Positions 32,640 to 43,599 of a stretch of DNA of 64,000 nucleotides are shown in pieces. Source of the stretch: Erinaceus europaeus (Eukaryota; Chordata; Mammalia; Eulipotyphla; Erinaceidae); NCBI RefSeq assembly GCF_950295315.1, contig NC_080185.1, positions 46,729,237 through 46,793,236 of the forward strand, in the 5' to 3' direction. Position 1 is the stretch's first letter. Each line of letters begins with the position of its first letter. Under the pieces are notes generated by a model. The model searched no databases. It saw only the letters and a program-made list of their open reading frames with translations, and was not told the origin of the DNA. Position numbers and translations under genes: made by a program.

Positions 32640-32879
32640 GAGAGTCAGGTGGTAGCACAGCAAGTTAAGCTGTGGTGCGAAACACAAGGACCAGTTCGAG
32701 CCCCCGGCTTCCCACCTGCAGGGGAGTTGCCTCACAGACTGTGAAGCAGGTCTGCAGGTATCTACCTTTCTCTCACCCTCTCTACAATCCAACAACGACG
32801 ACAACAATAATAACAATAACTACAACAACATTAAAAAAAAAAAGGGAAACAAAATAAATAAATTAAAAAAAAAAAAAAG
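32640..32879 (+). mobile_element. SINE-A
   Basis: Short version lacking part of the body after tctctcaccctctc. A-rich end. Confidence 0.88.
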
Positions 32880-33180
32880 AAGAAGGTTCCAGTTGATGGC
32901 ACTGTTGTTCTTAAATGTCATCCACCCTCATGTTAGTAGGCCTCTCCCTCTACCCTTTGTGAGTCAAAAACCTCTCAGGAAAGCCTAGAAGATAGGGAAA
33001 CCCTCCTATTAGTTTCGGGATGGGTTGTCCAAGGTGTGTTGTGTTCCTTCCATTGTGTCCCTTCTTGCTGGGAAGAACAGATTTATAGAAATGCCCAGAT
33101 GACGAATCAGATAGAATAAATGCATCTGTGGATCTATCTCCTTATGAATGTTTAATAATGCCAGTAATTTTGGTTAGAAT
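32880..33180 (+). repeat. H half-unit end
   Basis: Core ccagttgatggcact (32889-32903), then ctccctctaccctttgtgagtc. Downstream flank resembles 34826-35150, showing a shared duplicated block. Confidence 0.7.
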
Positions 33181-33194
33181 TCTAGCTTTCTGGG

Positions 33195-33480
33195 AGTCAG
33201 GTGGTAGCGCTGTGGGTTAAGTGCATGTAGCCCAAAGTGCAAGGATGGTTCGAGGCCCTGGCTCCTCACCTGCAGGGGAGTTGCTTCACAAGAGGTGAAG
33301 CAGGCTTGCAGGTGTCTGTCTTTCTCTCCCCCTCTCTGTCTTCCCTTCCTCTCTCCATTTTTCTCTGTCCTATCCAACAACGATGATATCAGTAACAACA
33401 AGGGCAACAAAAGGGATTAAATAATTTTTAAATGGTGATTTCACTATATATATACACATATATATATATATATATATATA
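33195..33480 (+). mobile_element. SINE-A with TA-repeat tail
   Basis: Exact TSD attctagctttctggg at 33179-33194 and 33482-33497. (TA)n at about 33440-33480. Confidence 0.93.
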
Positions 33481-33497
33481 TATTCTAGCTTTCTGGG

Positions 33498-33998
33498 CTC
33501 ATAGAGGTGGCATGAGTACCTGTATTTCCCTCTTCTTGAGTGGTTGCTTTTCTTCTTTGCTCATGCAGCTACTTCATCCAAATGGGGCTTAGGAACAGGC
33601 CAAATATCCTCATGGAAGCAGAATGAGCTGAATCAGATGAGAAAAAAGGAGATTAATTACCCTTTGCTCACTTCCTAGAGTCTTTGATCCAGCATCATAC
33701 CATAGGGCACCACGCTCCCCAACATTCTTTGAACCCAGAAATGTTGTGGTCCTGGATTCCACAGTGGTCAAACCTGGCTCAGTGCTCAGCCACTTCCACC
33801 CTGACTGCTGAGGTGCCTGACTACCTCTCACCCACCATTCCTGGCTCTCATGACAAACAACGCTTATCATGCACAGAGCAGCCTATCCTCAAAAAGCTTC
33901 CGCTTGATGGCACTGTTGCTCTAAAACTGGCAAAACCCTGAGGTGTAAAGGTTTTCCCCCCACCTTTTGTGAAGTAAAAAAAAAAAAAAACATATCAA
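33498..33998 (+). repeat. H half-unit
   Basis: Core ccgcttgatggcact (33900-33914), end ccccccaccttttgtgaag plus poly-A. The upstream agaggtggcatgagtacc also occurs at 24630 next to the cluster fragment. Confidence 0.75.
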
Positions 33999-34116
33999 GG
34001 AAGACCTAGATTTCCAAGTTTTCCATGTGCGTTTGGATCTTTGTGTGCTCTAGAAGATTCTGTTTCTTCTTTTAGGGGTTCTTGTTGAAAAAGAAGGTGT
34101 AAAGATAAAATCAATA

Positions 34117-34372
34117 GGGGTCCAGCAGCAGCTGGTTAAGCGGGCGCTAAGTGCAGAAAGGCAAAAGGATCCCGGTTCGAGCCCCCGGCTCCCCAGCTGT
34201 AGGGGAGTCGCTTCACAGACGATAAAGCAAGTCTGCAGTTGTCTTTCTTTCCCCATGTCTGTCTTCCCCTCCTCTCTACATTTCTCTCTGTCCTATTCAA
34301 TAACAACATCAATCATAACTACAACAATTTAAAAAAAAAGTAAAAATAACCCTGGGGGCCAAAAAAAAAAAA
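34117..34372 (+). mobile_element. SINE A-long, module mostly lost
   Basis: Head ggggtccagcagcagctgg. The tail keeps only aataaccctgggggcc of the module. Confidence 0.8.
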
Positions 34373-34440
34373 CACCCTTATCCTGTGATTTTGTAGTTAT
34401 TTTCTATTTTTTAATTTGATAAATACATTATAATAAATTT

Positions 34441-34825
34441 TTTAAAAAGGATTGCGGGGCCTTGTCTTGTTCCTGGACTTGGACTGTTTCCTTTAGAACA
34501 TGGCGGCTGACAGGCCCTGCCCCCGCAGCCTTTGTTCCCCAGCCCTTCCTTGGGAAGCAAATGGATTCATGCACTTCATCTTCCTTCCACATAATTTCTG
34601 GAGCGAACAGGTGGCCACGTCCTCTCAGTGCCTCCCAAACCCACCCTTCGGTCATTGGCTTGCTCTGCACACTTATTTATTTATTGATCCACAGACGACA
34701 CTTAATGTACATGGATGTCAGCTCAAACATGATCCACTTGATGGCACTGTTGCTCTAAAAATGTCAACCACAGCATGGGGAATTTCCTCCACCCTTTAGG
34801 AATTAAAAAAAAAAATAGGGAGGGA
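34441..34825 (+). repeat. H half-unit (motif-rich subfamily)
   Basis: Aacatggcggc at 34497-34507 and core ccacttgatggcact at 34734-34748. Cctccaccctttaggaatt then poly-A. Closest to 25556 and 40440. Confidence 0.82.
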
Positions 34826-35376
34826 GGTGGGCTAACTAAAAGGCATTTATCTAAATCTTTCAGGTGGTTTTGGATCCTGGGGGTGCTCTGGCAATAAATA
34901 GATACCCTTCCTTTTGGGGTCTGCACCGGAGTATTAAGAATGTACCAGAAAAACACATCAATGAATTAGTGGATCAACTGATCTCTGAGTTTGGGAGCCT
35001 AGTAGTCGTTATATTCTATAATCAAATGACTACATCCTAGCTTTCCTTTACTGATTTATACTTAGCTAGAGGAGACAAGAGGCCCTTCCTTCCCTGGCCC
35101 CTGCCTTTTCTATGTCGGTCCTTGTTGTTCACCATTTTATCTGTTTGCTTATTGTTAAAGGAGGAGGTCAGTCATTTTGTGTTGTGAAGATGATCTAATG
35201 CAGGGCCTGTTCTTCACCCCTGTTCTTCACAACTGAATTACCTACGTGACTTTTTTTCTGTGCTAATTCAGCTACCTTATCCAGCGGGGCTCTGGGATAT
35301 GCACAGGAAGTAGAGAGCAGAGAAGTTTCAGGGGAAATTGCTATGGGCTGGACCAGATGAAAGACAAGGAGATGAG
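34826..35376 (+). repeat. Flank of the H half-unit, duplicated elsewhere
   Basis: Taaaaggcatttatctaaatc matches 26430. Ctaattcagctaccttatcc and gaccagatgaaagacaagg match 33565-33650. These flanks travelled with the H half-units. Confidence 0.55.
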
Positions 35377-35725
35377 GGAGTCCAGCCCTAGCGCAGTGGG
35401 TTAAGCGCACGTGGCGTGAAGCACAAGGACCGGCATAAGGACCCAGGTTCAAGCCTCTGGCTCCCCAACTGAAGGGGAGTCACTACACAAGCAGTGAAGC
35501 AGGTCTGAAGGTTTCTGTCCTGTGTCCCCCCCCACCCCCCCACCCCCCCCACCCACCCCCCCCCCAGTCTTCCCCTTCTATCTCCATTTCTCTCTCTCCA
35601 TTTCCCCCTCTCCATTTCTCTCTGTCTTAACAACATCGTTAACAACAACAATAATAACGACAACAATAAAACAACATGGGCAACAAAAGGGAATAAAAAA
35701 ATATATTAAATAAATAAAGTAAAAT
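35377..35725 (+). mobile_element. SINE-A with C-rich expansion
   Basis: Normal head. The CT-rich body contains a long C/CCCA run at 35526-35566. Confidence 0.88.
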
Positions 35726-36846
35726 AAAAAAGAGAGACTGAGAAAAAAGGACAGAGCCGGAGGCATCACACTCCCAGATATCAAATTGTATTATAGGGCC
35801 ATTGTCATCAAAACTGCTTGGTACTGGAACATGAAGAGACACTGACCAGTGGAATAGAATTGAGAGCCCAGAAGTGAGCCCCCACACCTATGGACATCTA
35901 ATCTTTGACAAAGGGACTCAAGACTATTAAATGGGGAAAACAGAGTCTCTTCAACAAATGGTGTTGGAAAACAATGGGTTGAGACATGAAGAAGAATGAA
36001 ACTGAACCACTGTATTTCACCAGATACAGAAGTAAATTCCAAGTGGATCAAGGACTTGGATGTTAGACAACAAACTATCAGATACTTAGAAGAAAATATT
36101 GGCAGAATTCTTTTCCGCATAAATTTTAAAGACATCTTCAATGAAACAAATCCAATTACAAAGAAGACTAAGGCAAGTATAAACCTATGGGACTACAAAT
36201 TAAAAGGCTTCTTCACAGCAAAAGAAACCATTACCCAAACCAAGAGACCCCTCACAGAATGGGAGATCTTTACATGCCATACATCAAACAAGAGTTTAAT
36301 AACCAACATATATAAAGAGCTTGCCAAACTCAACAAGACAACAAATAACCCCATCCAAAAATGGGGGGGAGAACATGGACAGAATATTCACCACAGAAGA
36401 GATCCAAAAGGCTGAGATACACATGAAAAAATGCTCCAAGTCTCTGTCACATAAATGCAAATAAAGACAACAATGAGATACCACTTCACTCCTGTGAGAA
36501 TGTCATACATCAGAAAAGGTAACAGCAGCAAATGCTGGAGAGGATATGGGGTCAAAGGAACCCTCCTGCACTACTGGTGGGAATGTCAATTGGTCCAACT
36601 TCTGTGGAGAACAGTCTGGAGAACTCTTAGAAGGCTAGAAATGAACCTACCCTATGATCCTGCAATTCTTCTCCTGGGGATATATCCTAAGGAACCCAAC
36701 ATATCCATCCAAAAAGATCTGTGTACACATATGTTCTTGGCAGCACAATTTGTAATAGCCAAAACCTGGAAGCAACCCAGGTGTCCAACAACAGATGAGT
36801 GGCTGAGCAAGTTGTGGTCTATATACACAATGGAATACTACTCAGC

Positions 36847-36877
<31 letters not shown>

Positions 36878-37247
36878 CGGTGACTTCACCGTTTTCAGCC
36901 AATCTTGGATGGACCCTGAAAAAATCATGTTGAGTGAAATAAGTCAGAAACAGAAGGATGAATATGGGATGATCTCACTCTCAGGCAGAAATTGAAAAAC
37001 AAGATCAGAAAAGAAAACACAAGTAGAACCTGAACTGGAATTGGTGTATTGCACCAAAGTAAAAGACTCTGGGGTGGGTGGGTGGGGAGAATACAGGTCC
37101 ATGAAGGATGATAAATGACATAGTGGGGGTTGTATTGTTAAATGGGAAATTGGGGAATGTTATCCATGTACAAACTATTGTATTTACTGTTGAATGTAAA
37201 ACATTAATTCCCCAATAAAGAAATAAATTTAAAAAAAAAAGAAAGAA
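35726..37247 (+). mobile_element. L1, 5'-truncated: ORF2 end and 3' UTR
   Basis: The translated sequence follows the L1 ORF2 C-terminal part ([24 protein letters not shown] start, the [25 protein letters not shown] end), with frameshifts and early stops. The longest open piece is 36455-36883. A 27-A run at 36850 sits inside ORF2 at YYSAVKKK. The 3' UTR has ggtgtattgcaccaaagtaaaag and a terminal ccccaataaagaaataaa with an A tail. A dead copy, but the youngest-looking L1 here. Confidence 0.92.
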
Positions 37248-37480
37248 ATCACAAGTTGAACCTGAAATGGAATTGGCGTATCGCACCAAACTAAAAGACT
37301 CTGGGGTGGGTGGGTGGGGAGAATACAGGTCCAAGAAGGATTCAGAGGACCTAGTGGGGGTTGTATTGTTATATGGGAAACTGGGGAATGCTATGCATGT
37401 ACAAACTATTGTACTTACTGTTGAATGTAAAACATTAATTCCCCCAATAAAAAAAATAAATAAATAAAAATTTTTAAAAA
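37248..37480 (+). mobile_element. L1 3' end, second copy in tandem
   Basis: Repeats the last 220 bp of the preceding L1 (gaatacaggtcc, caatgtacaaactattg-type words) directly after its A tail. A separate insertion into the tail or a local duplication. Confidence 0.9.
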
Positions 37481-37483
37481 GAA

Positions 37484-37607
37484 AGAAACATCAGAGCACT
37501 GTTCAGCTCTGGCTTCTGGTCATTCGGGGAACTGAACCTGGGACTTCAGAGCCTCAGACAAGAGAGTCTCTTTGCATAAACATTATGGTATCTACCACCA
37601 TCCCCTA
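37484..37607 (-). mobile_element. SINE-D
   Basis: Catcagagcactgttcagc to ctaccaccatcccc. Confidence 0.87.
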
Positions 37608-37619
37608 AATAGTTCTTAG

Positions 37620-37918
37620 GTGTGGTCCTGTTGATGGAGAGAAGGCACCACCCAGAAATGGGAGTGGTTGCAGGCCTTTGATTTTAAAAGGGGTGAACCT
37701 TTGGGGCTCATTCTCTTTTTCCAGACTACCATGTGACCATCAAGCCTGTGAGTTCCCTTCTCTCTATCTCTCTCTCTCTCCCTTTCCTAACATGATTTTG
37801 TGGCCAATAAAGTTTAATTTACCTTGATAATCATGCTTTCCATCAATTCTTTGTTGGGAAAAGGCATGGTGAACTCTCAGAATAGGGGGCAGATCCCCCC
37901 ACCCTTATTCCTTTAACA
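37620..37918 (+). mobile_element. LTR-like fragment
   Basis: Starts TGTGGTCC and ends TTTAACA. In between are a CT tract and gccaataaagtttaatttacc, a polyadenylation-signal arrangement typical of an R region. The 5' part recurs in reverse at 3931. Boundaries and family are uncertain. Confidence 0.45.
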
Positions 37919-38084
37919 GTCCAAGATAAGGTCCAGTGTCTAAAGCATTAGACTCTTAAGTATGACTCACAAACAGAAGGTTATCTCTTAAACAGTTTCC
38001 TACTCTGGCCCATCTTTTTTCATCAATAGTCCCTTCTAAGGGGAACCACGGATAAACATCACTCACAAAATAAAAAAAAACTTC

Positions 38085-39040
38085 TTGAGATCTTTTTTTT
38101 TAACCCTTACTCCTCGTGTCTTGAGGGACTCTTTGAGGCCCTTAAGCAACAAATCATGTTTACTCAATGCTTGTCCCATAATTGCGTCGCTCTTTCTTAC
38201 CTCCAAACGGATCAATCTCACAGATGGGCGAATCTGCGGCGATCACCACACGGATCTTCACTCACTCTGGGCTAGAGTGGCGATCTTATGCGAACCTTCA
38301 CTCGCTCCTTCTCTGAAGTGGTGGTCCTATGCTCCTTGGTCGACCATCGGGAGCGACGTTCTCTTGAACCCCAGACCCAAAAAGGCCCCACGTTGGGCGC
38401 CAGGTGCCCCGGCCTGCGGGGTTATCTACAGAAACCTAGGGTAGGGGGCGAGAGAATGGAGGGGACAAGAGACAGGAAGAAGGAGAGCAAGTCATGAGGT
38501 CTGATCAAGCTCTGAAAATTTTATTTTGCAGTCACAATTTATTCACAAACAAGGAGGAAGTTCTGCTAAGGTAGTGGGGGAGGGAGGTGGGTGAGCAACT
38601 TTCCAAACAGTTAGATGGTAATCACAGTTACAATGATCAGAATGTCCGCTCACAATGATCGGAATGTCTGCTCATCAGTTATGTGAGAGACTTAGCTAAG
38701 GTTTTGGCTCCCGGCAACACCCTACATTAAACGCTAATATCCTCAGAAACTCAATGCAGTGGGTCTGGACGCTGCTAGAGAGGAGATAGCTGGTACCCAC
38801 TTACCTGTAAATCAGATAAGCTGCTGATCAATCAGTTCAGAGTCTGTTGTTGCCATTTGTGGTGAAGGACATAGACTTGTCAAGATTTCGATCAAGACCA
38901 CCTAAGTCAAAAGCAGGTAGGGACAAAGAGAGAAATCTCTGTTATCAAAGTCAAGGTAAAGGTTGTACTTAAAAAGATAATTGGGGGAGGCATCTTATGG
39001 TTTTAGCTGAGGGAAAAAACTTGTTGATAACCATCCCTCA
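38085..39040 (-). mobile_element. Antisense endogenous retrovirus 5' end: LTR, primer site, leader
   Basis: Read on the minus strand: an LTR of roughly 630 bp (plus-strand 38405 to about 39040, start TGAGGG or slightly upstream, end CA). It has AATAAA-type signals (reverse of tttatt near 38517-38545). Two bases follow, then an 18-nt primer binding site, then about 300 bp of leader. No gag, pro, pol or env frame is present. The Lys-type primer site is typical of betaretrovirus-like (ERVK/IAP) elements. CpG content in the leader is high, so it may be young. This is a non-functional remnant. Confidence 0.75.
38385..38402 (-). other. Retroviral primer binding site, tRNA-Lys type
   Basis: The minus strand reads TGGCGCCCAACGTGGGGC, the site complementary to the tRNA-Lys1,2 3' end. 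It is two bases from the LTR border, as expected. Confidence 0.85.
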
Positions 39041-39099
39041 CTAGCAGTCATGTGGTATGTTTGAGTAAAACTGTTTTTCATATTCTACATTATTTTTTT

Positions 39100-39600
39100 T
39101 AATGGGTTGACCAGATATTCAGTATGAAGGATATGTTGGTATCTCGGCTTGAAACTTCCAAAGCATCTAGTTCTGGATTTCTTTTTGTCCTGAGATCCCA
39201 GGGAACTCACTGGCCAACTGTGGTCCTGCAATAAGGACAAGGATCCTCTTGACTTGGGCTCTAAATTCAGCACCTTCATCTTGATCATGGCAGCTACCTA
39301 GTAAACTGGGAAGCTTGGCATCCCTGGACTCCTTGGTGGGCAACCTTGGTTCTTTACAATGTAGGTCACTTCCACAGACTCTGGAGGTGCTCACTAACTG
39401 TACTAAGGCCCAGAATACTTTCAATGTCCCCAAACCACAATGGTTTTTGTTTGTTTTTTATTTTGTTTTTTCGTTATCATTGGTTTTCTCCCAACAGACC
39501 ACAGAAAATACTAGAGACCATGGTCTAAAAGCTTTCACTTCATGGCACTGTGGTTCCAGAAATGCTGACTGCATTTTTAACTGACGTTAAAGAACATAAT
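39100..39600 (+). repeat. H half-unit, diverged
   Basis: Tgatcatggcagctacc near 39285 is the ATGGC-GCT motif, and ttcacttcatggcact (39534-39549) is a decayed core followed by gtggttccagaaatg. Confidence 0.6.
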
Positions 39601-39875
39601 ACCTGTTTTCTTTGAGTAGAACTGCAAGGAGTACATTCAGGTCTTTGATATGTTTTTTAATTAATTTTTGTATGATGCAAGAGAGTGACCCTGTTTCATT
39701 TTGTTTATATCTGGCTGTCCAGTTTTCCCATTACCATGTCTTTATGTTCTTTTATTAACTAGCTGTCACTGTGCTATTTTTTTCTTGGGTTTTCAGTTCT
39801 TTTCCATGGACCTTTCATTCCAATACCATAGTGTTCTGATCACTGCCCTTTGTTAGTATAGTTTTAAAAGTTGGG
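39601..39875 (-). mobile_element. L1 ORF2 remnant, antisense
   Basis: Tatctggctgtccagttttccc, attccaataccatagtgttc and agtatagttttaaaag are antisense ORF2 phrases, as at 500-900. Confidence 0.7.
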
Positions 39876-39899
39876 GGTGGGGTGGGGTGGAAGATAGGG

Positions 39900-40265
39900 T
39901 GAAGGGATAGTTCACCTGGTAATGTGTACATTTGCCAGGCCCTAGGAACTGCTTACAAGCTCCCATCCATAACATGGGAGCACCTGCAAAGGGTTTGAGG
40001 AGTACAGTTTAACAAGCAGTAGATTCTGAGGTGTCTCTCTTTGTCTCTCCCTCTTTATGCTTTTTGTTTGGCTACCTTTATCATCACTGTGGCTTGGCAC
40101 CTTCAAAAGGACACCACTGCTGTTAGCAGCCATTTTCTTTCCTCCTCCCCCCCCCCCATAGAGACAGTCAAGTAGAGAGAAAAAGCTTCCAGCAGACCTG
40201 CTTCCCTTATGCACATGAAATTTACTCCCTGCGGTTTGAACCCTACTCTACCACAAAGTAATGTG
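39900..40265. mobile_element. Two decayed SINEs back to back
   Basis: 39900-40060 looks like a forward SINE-B body (ttcacctggtaatgtg, gtgtctctctttgtctc). 40070-40265 looks like a reverse B-long (catcactgtggcttggc, cagcagacctgcttcc). Confidence 0.5.
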
Positions 40266-40439
40266 TGAAACAAGGCCAAGCTCAAGCCGCATCTTTTAGT
40301 AAACAAACACAAAATTACTGGTGGAGTCATACAAGTTGTCTACTCCAGTGGTAACTCTAGTGGCAAAATAATAAATAATAACGGACCTTAAGGGAACTAC
40401 ACCAACTTAATGAACAGACCAGAATCCTAAAGCACTTGG

Positions 40440-40800
40440 CATATACTTTTTTTTATTTACAAAAGGCGGAGGGAGTGGCGCTATATGGGGTGGTTGTCTT
40501 TTTTTGGAACAACAGTGCCACCAAGTGGTTGCTATTTGAGCCATAATTGTGAAGTGCTGTTGTGGATTCAAGGGCGCTTGACGGAAGCCCTTGACTAGAA
40601 GGGTCTAGTTGGGGCGCTCAAAGGACCAGGCCACCAGTTATCTCCAGAATTAGTGTGGAAACAGCACCAAGTGTATGAATCCCAGTTTTTACAACAAGGA
40701 AGCGCTAGGGGAAAAACCTTCAGGGCAAAGAGATCGTGGGGGCGGGGTCTGTCAGCCGCCATGTTCTGAAGAAACATGGCTCCCCAAATCCTTGATTAAA
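40440..40800 (-). repeat. H half-unit, reverse
   Basis: Starts aaaaggcggagggag, core agtgccaccaagtgg (40514-40528), then gtcagccgccatgttctg (40752). It is the only clear reverse half-unit between 25 and 60 kb. Truncated at a SINE-C. Confidence 0.82.
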
Positions 40801-40808
40801 TGCAGGCA

Positions 40809-40955
40809 ACAGGTGGTCCGGATAAAGCATTGGATTCTCAACCATGTGGTCCTAAATTCAATCCCCAGCAGTACATGTACTAGAGTAATGTCTGGTTCTT
40901 TCTCTTTATCTCCCCTATCTTTCTCATGAATAAATAAAAAAATATTATTAAAAAA
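40809..40955 (+). mobile_element. SINE-C
   Basis: Caggtggtccggataaagc to atgaataaataaaaa. Aaatgcaggca flanks both sides. Confidence 0.9.
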
Positions 40956-40960
40956 TGCAG

Positions 40961-41085
40961 GCATTACATTCCCCAGATTCCCATTTAACATCTGGGGAAT
41001 GTAATGCATGTACAAACTATTGTATTTACTGTTGAATGTAAAACATTAATTCCCCAATAAAGAAATAAATTATTTTTTTAAAAAA
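40961..41085 (+). mobile_element. L1 3' end with inverted 5' piece
   Basis: 40961-40977 (gcattacattccccaga) is the exact inverse of 40991-41007, inside an L1 end that then runs normally to ccccaataaagaaataaa. This is the 5'-inversion pattern of twin priming. Confidence 0.85.
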
Positions 41086-41243
41086 AAGATCACATTTCTC
41101 CTTCCTCAGAATCACTATTGATAGTTACGTTTTTTAAGAAATATAAAAGCAAAAAAAAAAAAAGAAAAAAAGAAATATAAAAGCAATATTCAAAAATTAT
41201 AATATTCAAAAGTTGATAAAGGCATTGTCCATGTTAAGCTATC

Positions 41244-41440
41244 TCTGTGTGTAAATATTCAGTCCTTGCACCGTCTCACATGAGTCCTGGTACAACCACT
41301 GCATTCTGTCCAAGAAGCGTAGGAAGTCCACTGGCAGCTGACTGGAGAGGAAGCACTGCCAGCCGCCCATCACAAAGCAGGTGGAGAGACAAGAGAGAGG
41401 TCAGACCGCGAATAATCGAAAAACAGTCCAAAATTGCTTC
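41244..41440 (-). other. Unassigned segment with a short, protein-like minus-strand frame
   Basis: After a stop, the minus strand is open for about 50 codons to a TAG near 41246. It includes [20 protein letters not shown] and [13 protein letters not shown]. Composition is protein-like, and the stretch has several CpGs and no repeat similarity. I do not recognise it. A gene-derived fragment is possible, chance equally so. No splice sites are convincing. Confidence 0.25.
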
Positions 41441-41509
41441 GTAGATTATAAAAAAAATGCAGGCAACAGAATGCATAGTGGGATCTCTGTGTTCTCAGCG
41501 CTGGGGTAT

Positions 41510-42331
41510 TAGGACTCAAATTCAGATACTGCCAGATGAATCTCGAAACTTTAGAACTATTTGTTCTGTGTCCTTGAAAATTAGCCTTGGAATTTTTGAC
41601 AAGAATTACATTGAATCTGTATATTCCTTTGTTAAATCTAGTCAACGAGAATGTCTTCTCACTTCTTTGTATTCATCTATTTCTTTTAATATTGTATTAA
41701 TAGTTTTCACCTCCTTTGTTAACTTCAGTCATTGCGTCCTTTCTTATGGCTCATTGTTTGCATAATAAAACACAATAGATTTTTCTTTATTGACTCCATA
41801 GCCTTCCACTTAACTGTGGTCACATCTTTCTAGTAGTATTTTAGTGAAGTTTTTTGCATATATGTGGAGAGAAAAGAGTGGGAGAGAGTCATGTCATCTG
41901 CAAACATTAATGGTTTCACTTCTTTTGCAATTTGGATTCCTTTATTTTTCTTGGCTTATTGCTTTGGCTAGTTCTTCCATTACTATCTTGAATAGTAATG
42001 CTATAACGGCCATCCTTGTCTTGTTCATGATCTTAGAAGACATTCTTTCCATTGTTTACCACTGTATATACTAGTAGTGCTAGGTTTATCATATATCCTT
42101 TACTGTGTTGAGGCATATTTTCTGTCTTGATTAATTTCTTTCATTAATGGGTGTTAAGTCTTATCAAATACTTTCTGCGTCATGATATCAGGATTTTTTT
42201 TGTTGTTGTTGTTGATGTGGGCTATCACATTAATTAGTTTGCCTGTGTTGAATTACTAGAATAAATCCCACTTGATCTGATGTTTTGTCCTTGTATTATT
42301 GAATTCACTCAGAGCCCTTCCCATACCACGT
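41510..42331 (-). mobile_element. L1 ORF2 remnant, antisense
   Basis: Acattgaatctgtatattcc, tcatctgcaaacattaatgg, gatgtgggctatcacattaa and aataaatcccacttgatctg are antisense ORF2 phrases in order. A related 3' piece lies at 42540-42637 and 42912-42930. Confidence 0.8.
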
Positions 42332-42495
42332 TTTCCCACTTGCAGTGACCAATAACAACAATAATAATAACCACAACAATGGGAAGAAAAAAAAGGGCAG
42401 CAAAAAGAGAAAAAAATAGACTCCAGGAACAGTGGGTTTGTGGTACAGGCACCGAGGCCCAGCAATAACCCTGGAGGCAAAAAGAAAAAAAATTA
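42332..42495 (+). mobile_element. SINE A-long 3' half
   Basis: Body remnant plus complete module (actccaggaacagtgg...aataaccctggaggc). Confidence 0.82.
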
Positions 42496-42637
42496 AAAGT
42501 TACTGATCATCATAGAAATGCAGAATCTGCTACAGTATGTATTCCACTGAGAATTCACCCTGAATTGTCCTTTCCTTTGTTTTTTAGAGCCTGTCTATGA
42601 GTGAGATCATCTGGTATTCATCCTTTTCCTTTATTTA

Positions 42638-42910
42638 TTTATTTATTTATTTTCCCCTTTGTTGCCCTAGTTTTATTGTTGTTGTGGCTATTATTGTTAT
42701 TGATGTCATCATTGTTGGATAGGACAGAGAGAAATGGAGAGAGGAGGGGAAGACAGAGAAGGGAGAGAAAGACACCTACAGACCTGCTTCACCACCCACG
42801 AAGCGACTCCCCTGCAGGTGGAGAGCCCAGGGTTCGAAACAGGATCCTTAGGTCCGGTCCTTGCGCTTTGCGCCATGTGCGCTTAACCCGCTGAGCTACT
42901 ACCCGACTCC
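42638..42910 (-). mobile_element. SINE-A
   Basis: Reverse full copy, close to consensus. Catccttttcc and catcctttccc flank it. Confidence 0.92.
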
Positions 42911-42929
42911 CCATCCTTTCCCTTCTGTC

Positions 42930-43165
42930 ACAGCAGATTCCAAAACTCAGAAAAGAGAAGGGCTACTAGAAAGGAGAAGTGGAGGGTGGGGATCTAAATT
43001 CTTATGGTAGACTAAGATGGTGTTTTGGTTGTGGGTGAAATGGACTGATACATATCTTGGAGAAATGTGGAAAGGTACTATTTAACGATTAAAATCCAGT
43101 AAATAAATATCTTCAATAAAATTATATTGGAATTAGAGGGGGGAGGAAAGTAAATAAATAAATAG
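42930..43165. other. No firm assignment
   Basis: Words such as gatacatatcttggagaaatg hint at an L1 3' region, but similarity is weak. Confidence 0.3.
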
Positions 43166-43166
43166 G

Positions 43167-43280
43167 GCTGGGGAGATAGCATATAATTATGAAGACTCAG
43201 AGGTCTCAGGTTCAATTGCAAGCCTCACCTTAAGCCAGAGCTCAGTCCTTTCTGTGTACCTGTCTCTCTGTATCTCACTC
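43167..43280 (+). mobile_element. SINE-D
   Basis: Ggctggggagatagcatataattatg to aagccagagctcag. Confidence 0.8.
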
Positions 43281-43295
43281 ATGAAATCAAATAGA

Positions 43296-43580
43296 AGCTG
43301 TATGGTGGCACACCCAGAAGACTGCACCCATGACCTTGCAAAGGGACCCTGGTACAAATCCTAGGTCCCCACCTACAGTTGGAAGTTTCACAATCACTAC
43401 TGCTACAGTTGTGTCTGCCTCTCTCCATATTTATCCTTATGCACTATTTCTCTGTCTCCTATCTAAAAGAAAAAGAGAGAAAAATGGCCACCAAGTGTGC
43501 TGGGGATTAGTCATGCAGGCACCTTACTCCAGCAGTAAGTCTTGGTGGCACTAAACAAATGATAAAAAATAAAAATCAAC
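43296..43580 (+). mobile_element. SINE B-long, diverged
   Basis: Tatggtggcacacccag head, ccccacctacagttgg, and module ggattagtcatgcaggcacc. Confidence 0.72.
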
Positions 43581-43599
43581 AACTTTTAAAAAATTCTTT

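Noticed and set aside
36455..36883. 142-codon open frame
   Set aside because: It is the decayed C-terminal end of L1 ORF2, followed by the A-run and the L1 3' UTR, not a host gene.
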